Made by a program: the position numbers and the translations under genes. The notes below the pieces were generated by a model. The model ran no database searches. It was not told where the DNA came from and saw only the letters and a program-made list of their open reading frames with translations. From contig JASHUD010000006.1 in the NCBI GenBank assembly GCA_030040215.1, forward strand, positions 1-17,271: DNA of 17,271 nucleotides, in the 5' to 3' direction. Positions within the stretch are counted from its first letter, which is position 1. Each line of letters opens with the position of its first letter. The stretch comes from Methylovirgula sp. (GTDB lineage: Bacteria; Pseudomonadota; Alphaproteobacteria; Rhizobiales; Beijerinckiaceae). Below, in pieces: positions 7,090-14,914 of the stretch.

Positions 7090-7621
7090 GCGCCTTGCGG
7101 CCGCCAGACGCCGCAAGCCGCGTCGCGAGCCATTCGAGCGTTGCATCGACGATCCCGAGCTCGGCAAGATGCGCCTGCGTATTGCGCACGTAATCGGGGT
7201 TGGCGCCCGATAGGCCTTGGCCTTGCAGCACCAGCCGTTCGAGCTCGTCTTTTTCGAGCCGGCCGGCATACTGAACGTGCTTGCGGTCGACGGCATAGGA
7301 GAGCGCCTCGATGGCGCGGCCGTCGTCAAGCCCGGCACGCAGATATAACTCCCGGTAGACGAGCGTCACCTGTTCGCGGCCGCGCAGATAGGCGATGGTC
7401 GCGGCGGAATCGGCTTCGGGAATGCGAAAGGCGATCCCCTTGCACGAGCCGCCGCGGTCGAGGCCAAGGACGAGGCCGGGCTTTTCCGGCGTGCCGCGAT
7501 GCACGTGCGAATAGACGCAAAGGGCGCGATGATAGCCGCGCACCATCGCGATCCTTCGCTCGGCATAGGAAAATCCCGGCCGCCACATCAGTGAGCCGTA
7601 GCCGAAGACCCAGAGATCCAT
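7079..7621 (-). CDS. chaC: Gamma-glutamylcyclotransferase, ChaC family
   Basis: The 180-residue cytosolic protein has the ChaC/GGCT fold signature: the N-terminal FGYGSLMW (YGSL at 8-11) that binds the gamma-glutamyl group, followed by RGYHRALCVYS and HRGTPEKPGLVLGLD, and a Glu in YLRGREQVTL (Glu83), the position of the catalytic Glu in ChaC proteins. The family cleaves glutathione (or gamma-glutamyl peptides) to 5-oxoproline and Cys-Gly, so the expected role is glutathione turnover. Length fits the glutathione-specific ChaC type. The start ATG at 7619-7621 has GGGGA upstream. It is divergent from the DUF2125 gene (104-base gap) and convergent with the small secreted protein gene, overlapping it by 11 bases. 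Confidence 0.92.
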   Translation of the reverse strand: MDLWVFGYGSLMWRPGFSYAERRIAMVRGYHRALCVYSHVHRGTPEKPGLVLGLDRGGSCKGIAFRIPEADSAATIAYLRGREQVTLVYRELYLRAGLDDGRAIEALSYAVDRKHVQYAGRLEKDELERLVLQGQGLSGANPDYVRNTQAHLAELGIVDATLEWLATRLAASGGRKAPIV

Positions 7622-7725
7622 GGTGTTATCCCCGGGGCGGCGATGGCCAGTCAGGGCGCATCGCCGAATTTGGCCACGATCTTAGGTTCTGTCCAGCGCG
7701 GTGGAAAGATTGCGTGGAGATTGCA

Positions 7726-8754
7726 ATGGTTGCTGGAAAGCGCAATCGGCTGGGGTGGGCGCTGTTGGGCCTCGTCGGCTTTTTTGCGCTCGCTTGGACG
7801 GTGCTTTGGAACCTCGCCGCTGGGCAGAGCGAGAAGACCGTCGAAGCTTGGATTATGCGCGAAAAGAGTTTCGGGCGAATCTGGTTTTGCCCCGAGCGCA
7901 CGGTCCGAGGCTTCCCGTTTGCCATTGAGATGGAATGTACCAAGCCGCGTTTCGACGGCATCATCTTCGGCCGGCATTTTACCGGCGGCCTAGGCGGTTT
8001 TCGCGCAACGGCCGTGGTTTTCCAACCGACCATCGTGACGGCGCGGCTCGGCGCGCCGTTCGCCGTTTCCGCTACGGATGAGAACGCGCATCTCGATCTC
8101 TCTTGGAGCGACCTTCGCCTTGTGCTCGACGGATTGCCGCAGCAGATTTGGCACGTCACGATCCATGCGGACAAGTTCGCCTGGCGCGGCACTTCGCAGG
8201 AGTTCGGTCCTTTGGCCGGCAACGCCGAACGGCTTATGGGCCAGGCGGCTAACCACGCCACGGACCGCGCCTATGATTTCGACGTCATGGTCAATGCGGC
8301 GCGATTGCCGGAAATCGATCGCCTGCTGGGCGCGGATATGCCCGCCGATATCGTTGCGCGCGGCACGGTGACCCAAGCCGGATTCAATCCTGCATTGACG
8401 TTGCCGCAGAACATGGACAACTGGCGCGTCGCCGGCGGGCGCATCGATTTCGCCGAGCTCGACCTGACGCACGGGCAGACCAAGTTCACGGCGCACGGTT
8501 CACTCGGCGTTGACGCTCTGCATCGGGTCGAAGGCAGGCTCGATACGAAGAGTTACGGGCTTGCCCCGCTGTTGATCCGGCTCGGCGTCAATCCGACGCT
8601 GGTTTCCGCCGGTACGCTGCTGAGCGGCCTGTTGAGCGGAACCTCCTCGAGTCGCGCCGATGCCGACGCCTTGATCCTGCCGATCGGATTCGAGAACGGA
8701 TATTTGTCGATCGGTCCGGCGCAAACCTCGATCCGCCTGCCGGCGCTTTATTAG
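7726..8754 (+). CDS. DUF2125 domain-containing protein
   Basis: The 342-residue protein has one N-terminal membrane anchor (RLGWALLGLVGFFALAWTVL, about residues 8-27) and a large periplasmic part. Features typical of DUF2125 proteins of alphaproteobacteria are the post-anchor FCPERTVRGFPFAIEMEC segment (RGFPF is the hallmark) and repeated beta-rich stretches ending in short Leu/Ser-rich segments. The function of the family is not established; its build resembles other anchored beta-rich envelope proteins. The frame is open far upstream, but ATG 7726 is preferred because GGAG lies shortly before it and the membrane segment then begins at the N-terminus. It converges on tyrC with 36 bases between stops. 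Confidence 0.85.
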   Translation: MVAGKRNRLGWALLGLVGFFALAWTVLWNLAAGQSEKTVEAWIMREKSFGRIWFCPERTVRGFPFAIEMECTKPRFDGIIFGRHFTGGLGGFRATAVVFQPTIVTARLGAPFAVSATDENAHLDLSWSDLRLVLDGLPQQIWHVTIHADKFAWRGTSQEFGPLAGNAERLMGQAANHATDRAYDFDVMVNAARLPEIDRLLGADMPADIVARGTVTQAGFNPALTLPQNMDNWRVAGGRIDFAELDLTHGQTKFTAHGSLGVDALHRVEGRLDTKSYGLAPLLIRLGVNPTLVSAGTLLSGLLSGTSSSRADADALILPIGFENGYLSIGPAQTSIRLPALY

Positions 8755-8790
8755 ACGCGCGCCGTTGCACAATGCTGGCCAACGCATGCG

Positions 8791-9750
8791 CTAGGATTGA
8801 TCTTCTTCCTCGCCCATGCGCCGGCCGAAATCCGGCGCCGCGGTTTCCTGGCCTTCGGCGATGATGCCGCGCCGGATCGCGCGGGTGCGGGTGAAGAGCT
8901 CGAACAGCCCTTGCCCGTCTCCGTTGCGGATCATCCGCTGCAGCGCGGTCAAATCCTCGGTGAAGCGGCCGAGCATTTCCAGCACCGCTTCTTTGTTGTT
9001 CAGGAACACGTCGCGCCACATCGTCGGGTCGGAGGCGGCGATGCGCGTGAAATCGCGAAACCCGCCGGCGGAGAATTTGATGACCTCGGATTGCGTCACC
9101 GTTTCGAGATCGGCGGCGGTGCCGACGATGTTGTAGGCGATGAGATGCGGCACATGGCTGGTGATCGCCAGCACGAGATCGTGATGCGCCGCGTTCATGA
9201 TCTCGACGTTGGCGCCAGCCGCGGCCCAGAATTCGGCAAGCCGCGCCACGGCTTTCGGGTCGGCGCCCTCGGGCGGCGTCAGAATGCACCAGCGGTTGCA
9301 AAACAACGTGGCGAAGCCGGCGTCCGGTCCTGATTGCTCGGTGCCGGCGACGGGGTGAGCCGGCAGCGCATGTACGCCGGCCGGCAGATATTTCGCGAAT
9401 GCCGCGGCGACCGCGCTTTTCACGGAGCCAACGTCCGAGACGATGGCGCCCATGCGCAGATGCGGAGCGATCTCTTCCGCGACCACGCCGATCGCGCCGA
9501 CGGGGACGCAGAGGATGACGAGATCGGCGCCTTCGACCGCCGCGGCCGCGGATTTCGCGATGCTGTCGGCGAGGCCGAGCTGAGCGGCGCGCTGGCGCAC
9601 TTCTTCCGAAGAATCCGCCACGACGATATGGCCCGCAAGCCGCTTGCGCCGGGCGACGCGGGCGAGCGAAGATCCGATGAGGCCGAGGCCGATCAGGGCG
9701 AGGCGCTCGCAGAGGGGCGCGGCGAGCGGCGCCCCGAGACCGTCAGCCAC
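8791..9750 (-). CDS. tyrC: Prephenate/arogenate (cyclohexadienyl) dehydrogenase
   Basis: A 319-residue TyrA-family dehydrogenase. The N-terminal Rossmann domain has GLGLIGS (21-27) and an acidic strand end VVAD (Asp46), implying NAD. The catalytic His is in PAHPVAGTEQSG (His132), followed by the helical dimerisation domain with ITSHVPHLIAY and FSAGGFRDFTRIA. It oxidatively decarboxylates prephenate to 4-hydroxyphenylpyruvate, or arogenate to tyrosine. There is no ACT domain at the C-terminus, only an acidic tail. The start is GTG at 9748-9750, which overlaps the end of hisC by eight bases and implies translational coupling. Last gene of the aroQ-hisC-tyrC tyrosine operon. Confidence 0.93.
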   Translation of the reverse strand: MADGLGAPLAAPLCERLALIGLGLIGSSLARVARRKRLAGHIVVADSSEEVRQRAAQLGLADSIAKSAAAAVEGADLVILCVPVGAIGVVAEEIAPHLRMGAIVSDVGSVKSAVAAAFAKYLPAGVHALPAHPVAGTEQSGPDAGFATLFCNRWCILTPPEGADPKAVARLAEFWAAAGANVEIMNAAHHDLVLAITSHVPHLIAYNIVGTAADLETVTQSEVIKFSAGGFRDFTRIAASDPTMWRDVFLNNKEAVLEMLGRFTEDLTALQRMIRNGDGQGLFELFTRTRAIRRGIIAEGQETAAPDFGRRMGEEEDQS

Positions 9751-10855
9751 GCGCCGCGCCTTTCTTGAATTCGGCGAGCGCGGCGATCACCAGCCGGTTC
9801 GCCTCTTCGGTGCCGACGGTGACCCGCAGACACTGCGGCAGGCCATAGGAATCGACCGCCCGCAAGACCAGCCCGCGGCTCGTCAGGAAGGCGTCGGCGG
9901 CGCGCGCCTCGGCGGGATCGGCGAAATGCAGCAGCAGGAAATTCGCCACGCTCGGCGTGACGCCAATGCCGAGGCTGCCGATTTCGTGCGCCAGCCGGGG
10001 CAGCCAAGCCTCGTTGTGGGCGACGGACTTCTCGACATGCGCGACATCGGCGAGCGCCGCGATGCCGGCGCGCATGGCCGGCGTGCTGATGTTGAACGGC
10101 CCGCGCAGCCGATCGGCGGCGTCGCAGATCGGCGCCTGCGCGGTGAGCCAGCCGAGGCGCAGCGCCGCCAGTCCATAGATCTTCGAGAACGTGCGGGTCA
10201 TCACCACGTTCGGGTTTGTCTTCGCAAGCTCCAACCCCGGCGAATAATCGCGGCGCGTAACGTATTCGGCGTAGGCCGCATCGAGCACGAGCAGCACGTG
10301 GCGCGGCAGTGCCGCCGCCAGCCGTTGGATCTCCGCAGCGTCGAGATAGGTGCCGGTCGGATTGTTGGGATTGGCGAGAAAGACGGCCTTCGTCCGCGCC
10401 GTGACCTTGGCGAGGATCTCGTCGACGTTCGCGGTCAGGTTCCTTTCCTCGGCAACGATCGGAGTTCCGCCCGCGGCGAGCGTGGCGATCCGGTAGATTG
10501 CAAACCCGTGGCGCGTATAGACGGCTTCGTCGCCGGGGCCGATGAAAGCGTAGGCGAGCAGGAAGATCAGTTCGTCGGACCCCGCGCCGCAGACGATGTG
10601 GGCCGGATCGAGCCCATGACGTGCGCCGATCGCCTCGCGCAGCGCGCGCACCGAACCGTCCGGATAGATCGAAAGTTCGTCGGCGCAGTCGCGGAACGCC
10701 TGTTTTGCCTTTGGCGAAGGGCCGAACGGCGTCTCGTTCGAGGAAAGCTTATAGACCTTCCCCGTTCCCGCGCCGCGCTTGCCGGGAACGTAAGGCTCGA
10801 TGGCGAGCACGCCGGGACGCGGCTGCGGCCCGCCTGCCGATTCGGAAGAACTCAT
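9743..10855 (-). CDS. hisC: Histidinol-phosphate / aromatic aminotransferase
   Basis: A 370-residue class I/II aminotransferase of the HisC type. It has the N-terminal IEPYVPGK and KLSSNETPFGPS motifs, the cofactor loop CGAGSDELI, the NPNNPTGTYL motif, the Asp-x-x-Tyr segment LDAAYAEY, the Schiff-base Lys in TFSKIYGLAALRLGW (Lys225), and a phosphate-binding Arg near the C-terminus (LRVTVGTEEANR). It is needed for histidine synthesis, and its place between aroQ and tyrC indicates that it also transaminates 4-hydroxyphenylpyruvate or phenylpyruvate; such dual use is known for this family. The start is ATG 10855 with GGAGG eight bases upstream; a GTG at 10876 in frame is less likely. Confidence 0.93.
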   Translation of the reverse strand: MSSSESAGGPQPRPGVLAIEPYVPGKRGAGTGKVYKLSSNETPFGPSPKAKQAFRDCADELSIYPDGSVRALREAIGARHGLDPAHIVCGAGSDELIFLLAYAFIGPGDEAVYTRHGFAIYRIATLAAGGTPIVAEERNLTANVDEILAKVTARTKAVFLANPNNPTGTYLDAAEIQRLAAALPRHVLLVLDAAYAEYVTRRDYSPGLELAKTNPNVVMTRTFSKIYGLAALRLGWLTAQAPICDAADRLRGPFNISTPAMRAGIAALADVAHVEKSVAHNEAWLPRLAHEIGSLGIGVTPSVANFLLLHFADPAEARAADAFLTSRGLVLRAVDSYGLPQCLRVTVGTEEANRLVIAALAEFKKGAARG

Positions 10856-10877
10856 TTGCCTGGCCTCCGCGCACACT

Positions 10878-11711
10878 TCATGAGTCCGCTCCGCTGTGCG
10901 GTTTGGCTGCCGGAGAAAAATCGAAACGCGCTGCGTGGCTGCCGATCTCGGTCACACGAGCGCCGCCCGGCAATCCGGAGAGATCGAGCGCGGCCGGCGC
11001 GGAGACGAGCAGCGAAGCGCCGGATTTGCCGACGACCTCGGCGCCAAGCCGCAAGAGCGCCGTGCGCGCGGCCTCGCTCTCGCGCTCGACGGAGTAAAGC
11101 ACGATGTCCCGCGCCGCGCCGTCGGTCAGCGGCTTGGCGATGACGAAAAGCGGCATGCCGGCGGGATGATCGCGCCGTTCGACGAACGGCAGCCGGGCGA
11201 TGATTTTCGGCGCATCCGGTTTGGCAAGTCGCGTCCACCAGGCTCCGGCCGCGGGGGCGCCTTCGACGCGAATGAGGCCGAGGTCGCCCGAAGACGCCGC
11301 GACCGCATCGATCACGCCGTTCGTTCCTTCATGCGGAACAAATGGGACGGTGAAGCCGAAGTGGAACCGGCAGCAATCGCGCATCGGCGCGTCGCCGTCC
11401 GAAATGTCGCCGTGCACGCTATAGGCGGCCTGCACGAAGGTGAAGGTCGAAATGATGATCCGCCATATGCTCTCGACCGTGTCGAGCGGCAGGATGCCTT
11501 TATGGGCCGCGACGAGGCGGCGCATCATGTCGGCTTCGCGACCCGGGCGGAAGGCCGAGCCCGTGCCGGTACGGGCCTTGACGGCGATCAGCCGGTCGAT
11601 GATCTCGCCGCGCTCCATCAAGATCTCGTGCAAACGCGCGTCGATGCGGTCGATCTCGGCGCGGAGATCGGCAAGCGTTTCTAAGGTCGGTCGGTCGAGC
11701 ATGATCGCCAT
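10878..11711 (-). CDS. aroQ: Chorismate mutase with degenerate prephenate-dehydratase-like domain
   Basis: A 277-residue two-part protein. Residues 1-100 are an all-helical AroQ chorismate mutase with the active-site pattern of the E. coli enzyme: Arg17, Arg34, Lys45, the FRPGREA segment with Arg58/Glu59, and Gln94 in FTFVQAAYS. It converts chorismate to prephenate. Residues about 105-277 follow the order of a prephenate dehydratase (NGVIDAVAASSGDLGLIRVE, then MPLFVIAKP, then an ACT-like end), but the catalytic ENS and TRF motifs of active dehydratases are absent. This half probably has only a structural or regulatory role. The start is taken at ATG 11711 (MAIMLDRP); an in-frame extension to 11777 lacks support. 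22 bases upstream of hisC; divergent from metX. Confidence 0.87.
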   Translation of the reverse strand: MAIMLDRPTLETLADLRAEIDRIDARLHEILMERGEIIDRLIAVKARTGTGSAFRPGREADMMRRLVAAHKGILPLDTVESIWRIIISTFTFVQAAYSVHGDISDGDAPMRDCCRFHFGFTVPFVPHEGTNGVIDAVAASSGDLGLIRVEGAPAAGAWWTRLAKPDAPKIIARLPFVERRDHPAGMPLFVIAKPLTDGAARDIVLYSVERESEAARTALLRLGAEVVGKSGASLLVSAPAALDLSGLPGGARVTEIGSHAARFDFSPAAKPHSGADS

Positions 11712-11855
11712 GAAATTCCGGGTGCTTTCTTCTCTTAGAGCGAATTTCGCCGGACGGAAAACCCCATCTGCCGGCAAAGCTGCGCGCGGTAAATTGCGCC
11801 GATCCTACTCCGGCAGAACGCCCGTTCAGAAGAGCGGCGCCCGGAACGGAGCGAA

Positions 11856-13130
11856 ATGCGGCCCTTGACACTGCGTTCTCCCCACTTCTACATACCGGAC
11901 GCCTCGTTCGCCATAGCGAACGCGGCGGCCGAGCCTGGGATTGAGCGCGTCGTGACAATTGTTCCGAAACAACGAGCATTGGGGCACATCGAGGCCGATA
12001 CGCCGCATAGTCTGGCCGTCCATTTCGGTGCCGACCGGCCGCTCAAAATGGACGCCGGAGGCGCGTTCGCGCCGCTTTCGATTGCCTATCAGACCTACGG
12101 CGCCCTCAATGCCGCCAAAACCAATGCAATCCTCATCTGCCATGCGCTGACCGGCGACCAGCACGTCGCCAACGCCCACCCGGTCACCGGCAAGCCAGGC
12201 TGGTGGCAGACGATGGTAGGGCCGGGCAAGCCCATCGATACGGACCGCTATTTCGTCATCGCCACCAACGTCGTCGGCGGCTGTATGGGCACGACGGGGC
12301 CGGCGTCGACCAATCCGGCAACCGGGCGGGCCTACGGACTCGATCTGCCGCTGGTGACGATCCGCGACATGGTCCGCGCCCAGGCCATGCTGCTGGACCA
12401 TCTCGGCATCGAGACCCTGTTCAGCGTCATCGGCGGCTCGATGGGCGGCATGCAGGTGCTGCAATGGGCGGCGAGCTATCCGGAGCGGGTATTCTCCGCC
12501 ATGCCGATCGCCGCGGCGGCGAAACATTCCTCGCAGAATATCGCTTTCCACGAAGTCGGGCGGCAAGCCATTATGGCCGATCCCGAATGGCGCAACGGCC
12601 GCTATCTCGACGAAGGCACGAATCCGAACAAAGGCCTCGCCGTCGCCCGCATGGCGGCGCATATCACCTATCTTTCCGAGAAGGCGTTGCAGCGCAAATT
12701 TGGACGCAATTACCAGGACCGCGAGGCGCCGACCTTCTCGTTCGACGCCGATTTCCAGATCGAGAATTATCTGCGTTACCAAGGCGCGAGCTTCGTCGAC
12801 CGGTTCGACGCAAACTCCTATCTTTACGTCACGCGCGCCTGCGATTATTTCGATCTCGCCGGCGATTATGGCGGTTCGCTCGCCGCCGCCTTCAAGGGAA
12901 CGAAGACGCGTTTCTGCGTCGTCTCGTTTACCTCCGACTGGCTCTATCCGACCACCGACTCGCGCGCCATCGTGCATGCGCTCAACGCGGCGGCCGCTTC
13001 GGTCTCTTTCGTCGAGGTCCAGACGGACCGCGGCCATGATGCATTCCTGCTCGAAGTTCCCGAATTTTTTGCGACGACGCGCGGCTTTCTCGACGCGGCG
13101 GCGCGCGCCCGCGGCATAGCGGAGAGCTGA
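11856..13130 (+). CDS. metX: Homoserine O-acetyltransferase
   Basis: An alpha/beta-hydrolase-fold acyltransferase (424 residues from ATG 11856). The family motifs are present: IAYQTYGALNA, CHALTGDQHVA, the nucleophile elbow GGSMGGMQVLQWA (Ser195), the catalytic Asp in FTSDWLYP (Asp361) and the His in DRGHDAFLLE (His394). It transfers acetyl from acetyl-CoA to homoserine (some homologues use succinyl-CoA) in methionine synthesis. ATG 11856 has GGAG four bases upstream. However, a TTGACA at 11865-11870 inside this frame could be a promoter, and the 46 residues before the conserved VHFG segment are longer than usual, so GTG 11952 or TTG 11979 are alternative starts. One base separates it from metW. 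Confidence 0.95.
   Translation: MRPLTLRSPHFYIPDASFAIANAAAEPGIERVVTIVPKQRALGHIEADTPHSLAVHFGADRPLKMDAGGAFAPLSIAYQTYGALNAAKTNAILICHALTGDQHVANAHPVTGKPGWWQTMVGPGKPIDTDRYFVIATNVVGGCMGTTGPASTNPATGRAYGLDLPLVTIRDMVRAQAMLLDHLGIETLFSVIGGSMGGMQVLQWAASYPERVFSAMPIAAAAKHSSQNIAFHEVGRQAIMADPEWRNGRYLDEGTNPNKGLAVARMAAHITYLSEKALQRKFGRNYQDREAPTFSFDADFQIENYLRYQGASFVDRFDANSYLYVTRACDYFDLAGDYGGSLAAAFKGTKTRFCVVSFTSDWLYPTTDSRAIVHALNAAAASVSFVEVQTDRGHDAFLLEVPEFFATTRGFLDAAARARGIAES
11865..11893 (+). promoter_or_regulatory. Possible metX promoter (consensus -35, weak -10)
   Basis: An exact TTGACA (11865-11870) is followed after 17 bases by CTACAT, a poor -10 match (slightly better alternatives occur with 16-18 base spacing). 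If used, transcription would start near 11900, downstream of ATG 11856, and metX translation would have to begin at GTG 11952 or TTG 11979. Confidence 0.3.
11905..11922 (+). other. Perfect 7-bp hairpin near metX start
   Basis: CGTTCGC-CATA-GCGAACG is a perfect inverted repeat with a 4-base loop. A second, AT-richer one (TTGTT-CCGA-AACAA, 11959-11972) follows 36 bases later. Both lie in the region that is either the N-terminal metX codons or its untranslated leader. They may be operators or RNA elements controlling metX. They do not match the SAM-II riboswitch layout. Confidence 0.4.
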
Positions 13131-13131
13131 G

Positions 13132-13779
13132 TTGGCCGACCGGGGCGAAGCACGCCGGGCGGCGCTATCGCGCAGCGCTCGCATCGATCTTCTCGTCGTC
13201 GCCGACATGGTCGAACCAAAGAGCCGCGTGCTCGATGTGGGCTGCGGGGACGGCACGTTGCTCGCGCTGCTCGCCGAGGAACGCGGCGTCGATGCCCGCG
13301 GCGTGGAACTCTCGCAGCAAGGCGTCAACGATTGCGTCGCCAAGGGGCTGTCGGTCGTGCAGGGCGATGCCGACACCGACCTTGGCGATTATCCCGACGA
13401 CGCATTCGACTACGTGATCCTCTCGCAGACGCTGCAGGCGACGCGGCAGCCGCGCAAAGTCCTCGAGCACATGCTGCGCATCGGAAGACGCGCCATCGTT
13501 TCATTTCCGAACTTCGGTCATTGGCGGGTACGCACTCAGGTCGCGCTCCTCGGGCGTATGCCGGTAACCGATTGTCTCGCCGCCCGATGGTACGAAACGC
13601 CCAACATTCACCTCTGCACGATCCGCGATTTCGTCGCGCTGGCGCATGCGATCGGTGCCAAGACCGAACACAGCATCGCGCTCGATCGCTACGGCAGGCC
13701 GATGCCGATCAACGCGCCATGGCGGGTTTGGAATTTGTTTGGCGACCAGGCGGTGTTTTGCCTGTCGCGGAAGGGGTGA
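13132..13779 (+). CDS. metW: Methionine biosynthesis protein MetW
   Basis: A 215-residue protein with a class I SAM-dependent methyltransferase fold. Motif I is VLDVGCGDGTLL (33-44), the acidic loop ARGVELSQQGV follows, and the MetW-typical segments are VILSQTLQATRQP, SFPNFGHWRVR and WYETPNIHLCTIRDF. MetW pairs with MetX, and in several proteobacteria both are needed for homoserine acetylation; its own catalytic activity is unclear. The start is TTG at 13132, one base after the metX stop, with GGAGAG ending five bases upstream. The near-zero spacing implies translational coupling with metX. Converges on ppa. Confidence 0.94.
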   Translation: MADRGEARRAALSRSARIDLLVVADMVEPKSRVLDVGCGDGTLLALLAEERGVDARGVELSQQGVNDCVAKGLSVVQGDADTDLGDYPDDAFDYVILSQTLQATRQPRKVLEHMLRIGRRAIVSFPNFGHWRVRTQVALLGRMPVTDCLAARWYETPNIHLCTIRDFVALAHAIGAKTEHSIALDRYGRPMPINAPWRVWNLFGDQAVFCLSRKG

Positions 13780-13810
13780 GAACTTCCCCTCGCGCAAAGA
13801 GAAGGCGCGC

Positions 13811-14350
13811 TCAGTCCTTGACTTTCGCCTTATAGCGCTCGATGGCTTCGCTGACGAACTTGCGGGCTTCCGCGGCGTCGCCCCAGCGCAGGATCTTCGC
13901 CCATTTGCCGGGTTCGAGATCCTTGTAATGGGCGAAGAAGTGCTCGATCTGTTGCGTGGCGATCGGCGGCAGGTCGGTATAGTTGTAAACCGTCTCGTAA
14001 CGCTGCGTCAGCTTCGGCGAAGGAACCGCGAGGATCTTTTCGTCCATGCCATGCTCGTCCTGCATGAGGAGCACGCCGACAACGCGGCAGTTCATCACCG
14101 CGCCGGGAACGATCGCCCGCCGGTTGGCGACGATTACGTCGCAAGGATCGCCGTCTTGCGAAAGCGTATGCGGGACGAAGCCGTAATTGCCGGGATAGCG
14201 CATCGACGTATAGAGGAACCGATCGACGACCAGAACGCCGGCCTTCTTGTCGACCTCGTATTTGATCGGCTCGCCGCCGATCGGCACTTCGATGACGACA
14301 TTGACGTCGTCGGGCGGGTTGTCGCCGATCGCAATCGCATCGACCTGCAT
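13811..14350 (-). CDS. ppa: Inorganic pyrophosphatase, family I
   Basis: The 179-residue soluble enzyme hydrolyses diphosphate to phosphate. All active-site residues of the E. coli enzyme are found at a +1 offset: Glu21, Lys30, Arg44, Tyr56, Asp66, Asp68 and Asp71 in the metal motif DGDPCD, Asp98, Asp103, Lys105, Tyr142 and Lys143. Length is typical of bacterial hexameric enzymes. ATG at 14348-14350 has GGAG six bases upstream. It lies 57 bases downstream of the GNAT gene on the same strand and may be co-transcribed; its end is 31 bases from the metW stop (convergent), with no clear terminator hairpin between them. Confidence 0.97.
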   Translation of the reverse strand: MQVDAIAIGDNPPDDVNVVIEVPIGGEPIKYEVDKKAGVLVVDRFLYTSMRYPGNYGFVPHTLSQDGDPCDVIVANRRAIVPGAVMNCRVVGVLLMQDEHGMDEKILAVPSPKLTQRYETVYNYTDLPPIATQQIEHFFAHYKDLEPGKWAKILRWGDAAEARKFVSEAIERYKAKVKD

Positions 14351-14407
14351 GTCATGCTCCAGCTTTATTCGAGATGAAGCGGTCTATCGCCGAAAAAGTT
14401 CCCGCCT

Positions 14408-14914
14408 TCAATCGAAGGCGAAGGCGACACGTTCGCGCAGCTCGGCGCCGAACCGTTCGTAGGCGCGGCGCACGATTTTTCCGCCCAGCCGACGGTAGAA
14501 GGCGAGTGCCGGCTCGTTTTCGGCGAGTGCCCAGACCAGGAAGGATTCATAGCCATGTTCGGCGAGATCCTTCCGGGCCGCGGAAAACAGCCTTTTGCCG
14601 AAGCCAAGGCCTTGAAATTCCGGCGCGATATAAAGCTCGAAGATTTCCCCGCCGTAGGCGAGCGCCGGCACGCGGTTGCGCCCGTAGCTGGCATAACCGC
14701 CGATCGCGTCATCGAAATCGAGCACGACCAGCCGCGAACGCCGGAGGATCGCCGAGCGCCACCACGTCGGGCCGCGCCGCGCGATCATCCGTTCGAGCTC
14801 GCGCCCCGGAATAATGCCGCGATAGGCGTGCCGCCACGCCGCGTCATGCACCTCCGCGATCGCTTCGGCGTCGCTCTCGCGCGCATCGCGGATGGTGATG
14901 AGGGTCTCGGCCAT
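14408..14914 (-). CDS. GNAT-family N-acetyltransferase
   Basis: A 168-residue single-domain GNAT protein. The N-terminal strand-helix ITIRDARESDAEAIAEVHD is followed by WRHAYRGIIP, then the acetyl-CoA P-loop LYIAPEFQGLGFGKRLF (Q-x-x-G-x-G at 101-106), and the C-terminal VWALAENEPALAFYRRLGG (helix with the Tyr general acid). The substrate cannot be read from sequence; an amine or protein N-terminus is likely. An in-frame TGA immediately precedes the ATG (14912-14914) and no Shine-Dalgarno is seen. A TAACAT six bases upstream could be the -10 of a leaderless transcript. Confidence 0.9.
   Translation of the reverse strand: MAETLITIRDARESDAEAIAEVHDAAWRHAYRGIIPGRELERMIARRGPTWWRSAILRRSRLVVLDFDDAIGGYASYGRNRVPALAYGGEIFELYIAPEFQGLGFGKRLFSAARKDLAEHGYESFLVWALAENEPALAFYRRLGGKIVRRAYERFGAELRERVAFAFD

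Noticed and set aside
6666..7133. Minus-strand 155-residue frame opposite the small secreted protein
   Set aside because: Pro/Gly/Ala-rich only because it is complementary to a low-complexity gene; no ribosome site or protein features, and the plus strand has a signal peptide with a good start.
11712..11981. SAM-II type riboswitch upstream of metX
   Set aside because: SAM-II elements are common before alphaproteobacterial metX/metA, but I could not find the conserved P1 loop and the GCTAAA-type 3' segment here; the hairpin at 11905-11922 has too small a loop.
11826..13376. Minus-strand 516-residue open frame over metX-metW
   Set aside because: Shadow frame; MetX and MetW motifs on the plus strand are unambiguous.
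13780..13810. Terminator between convergent metW and ppa
   Set aside because: Only 31 bases, with no convincing stem or T-run on either strand.
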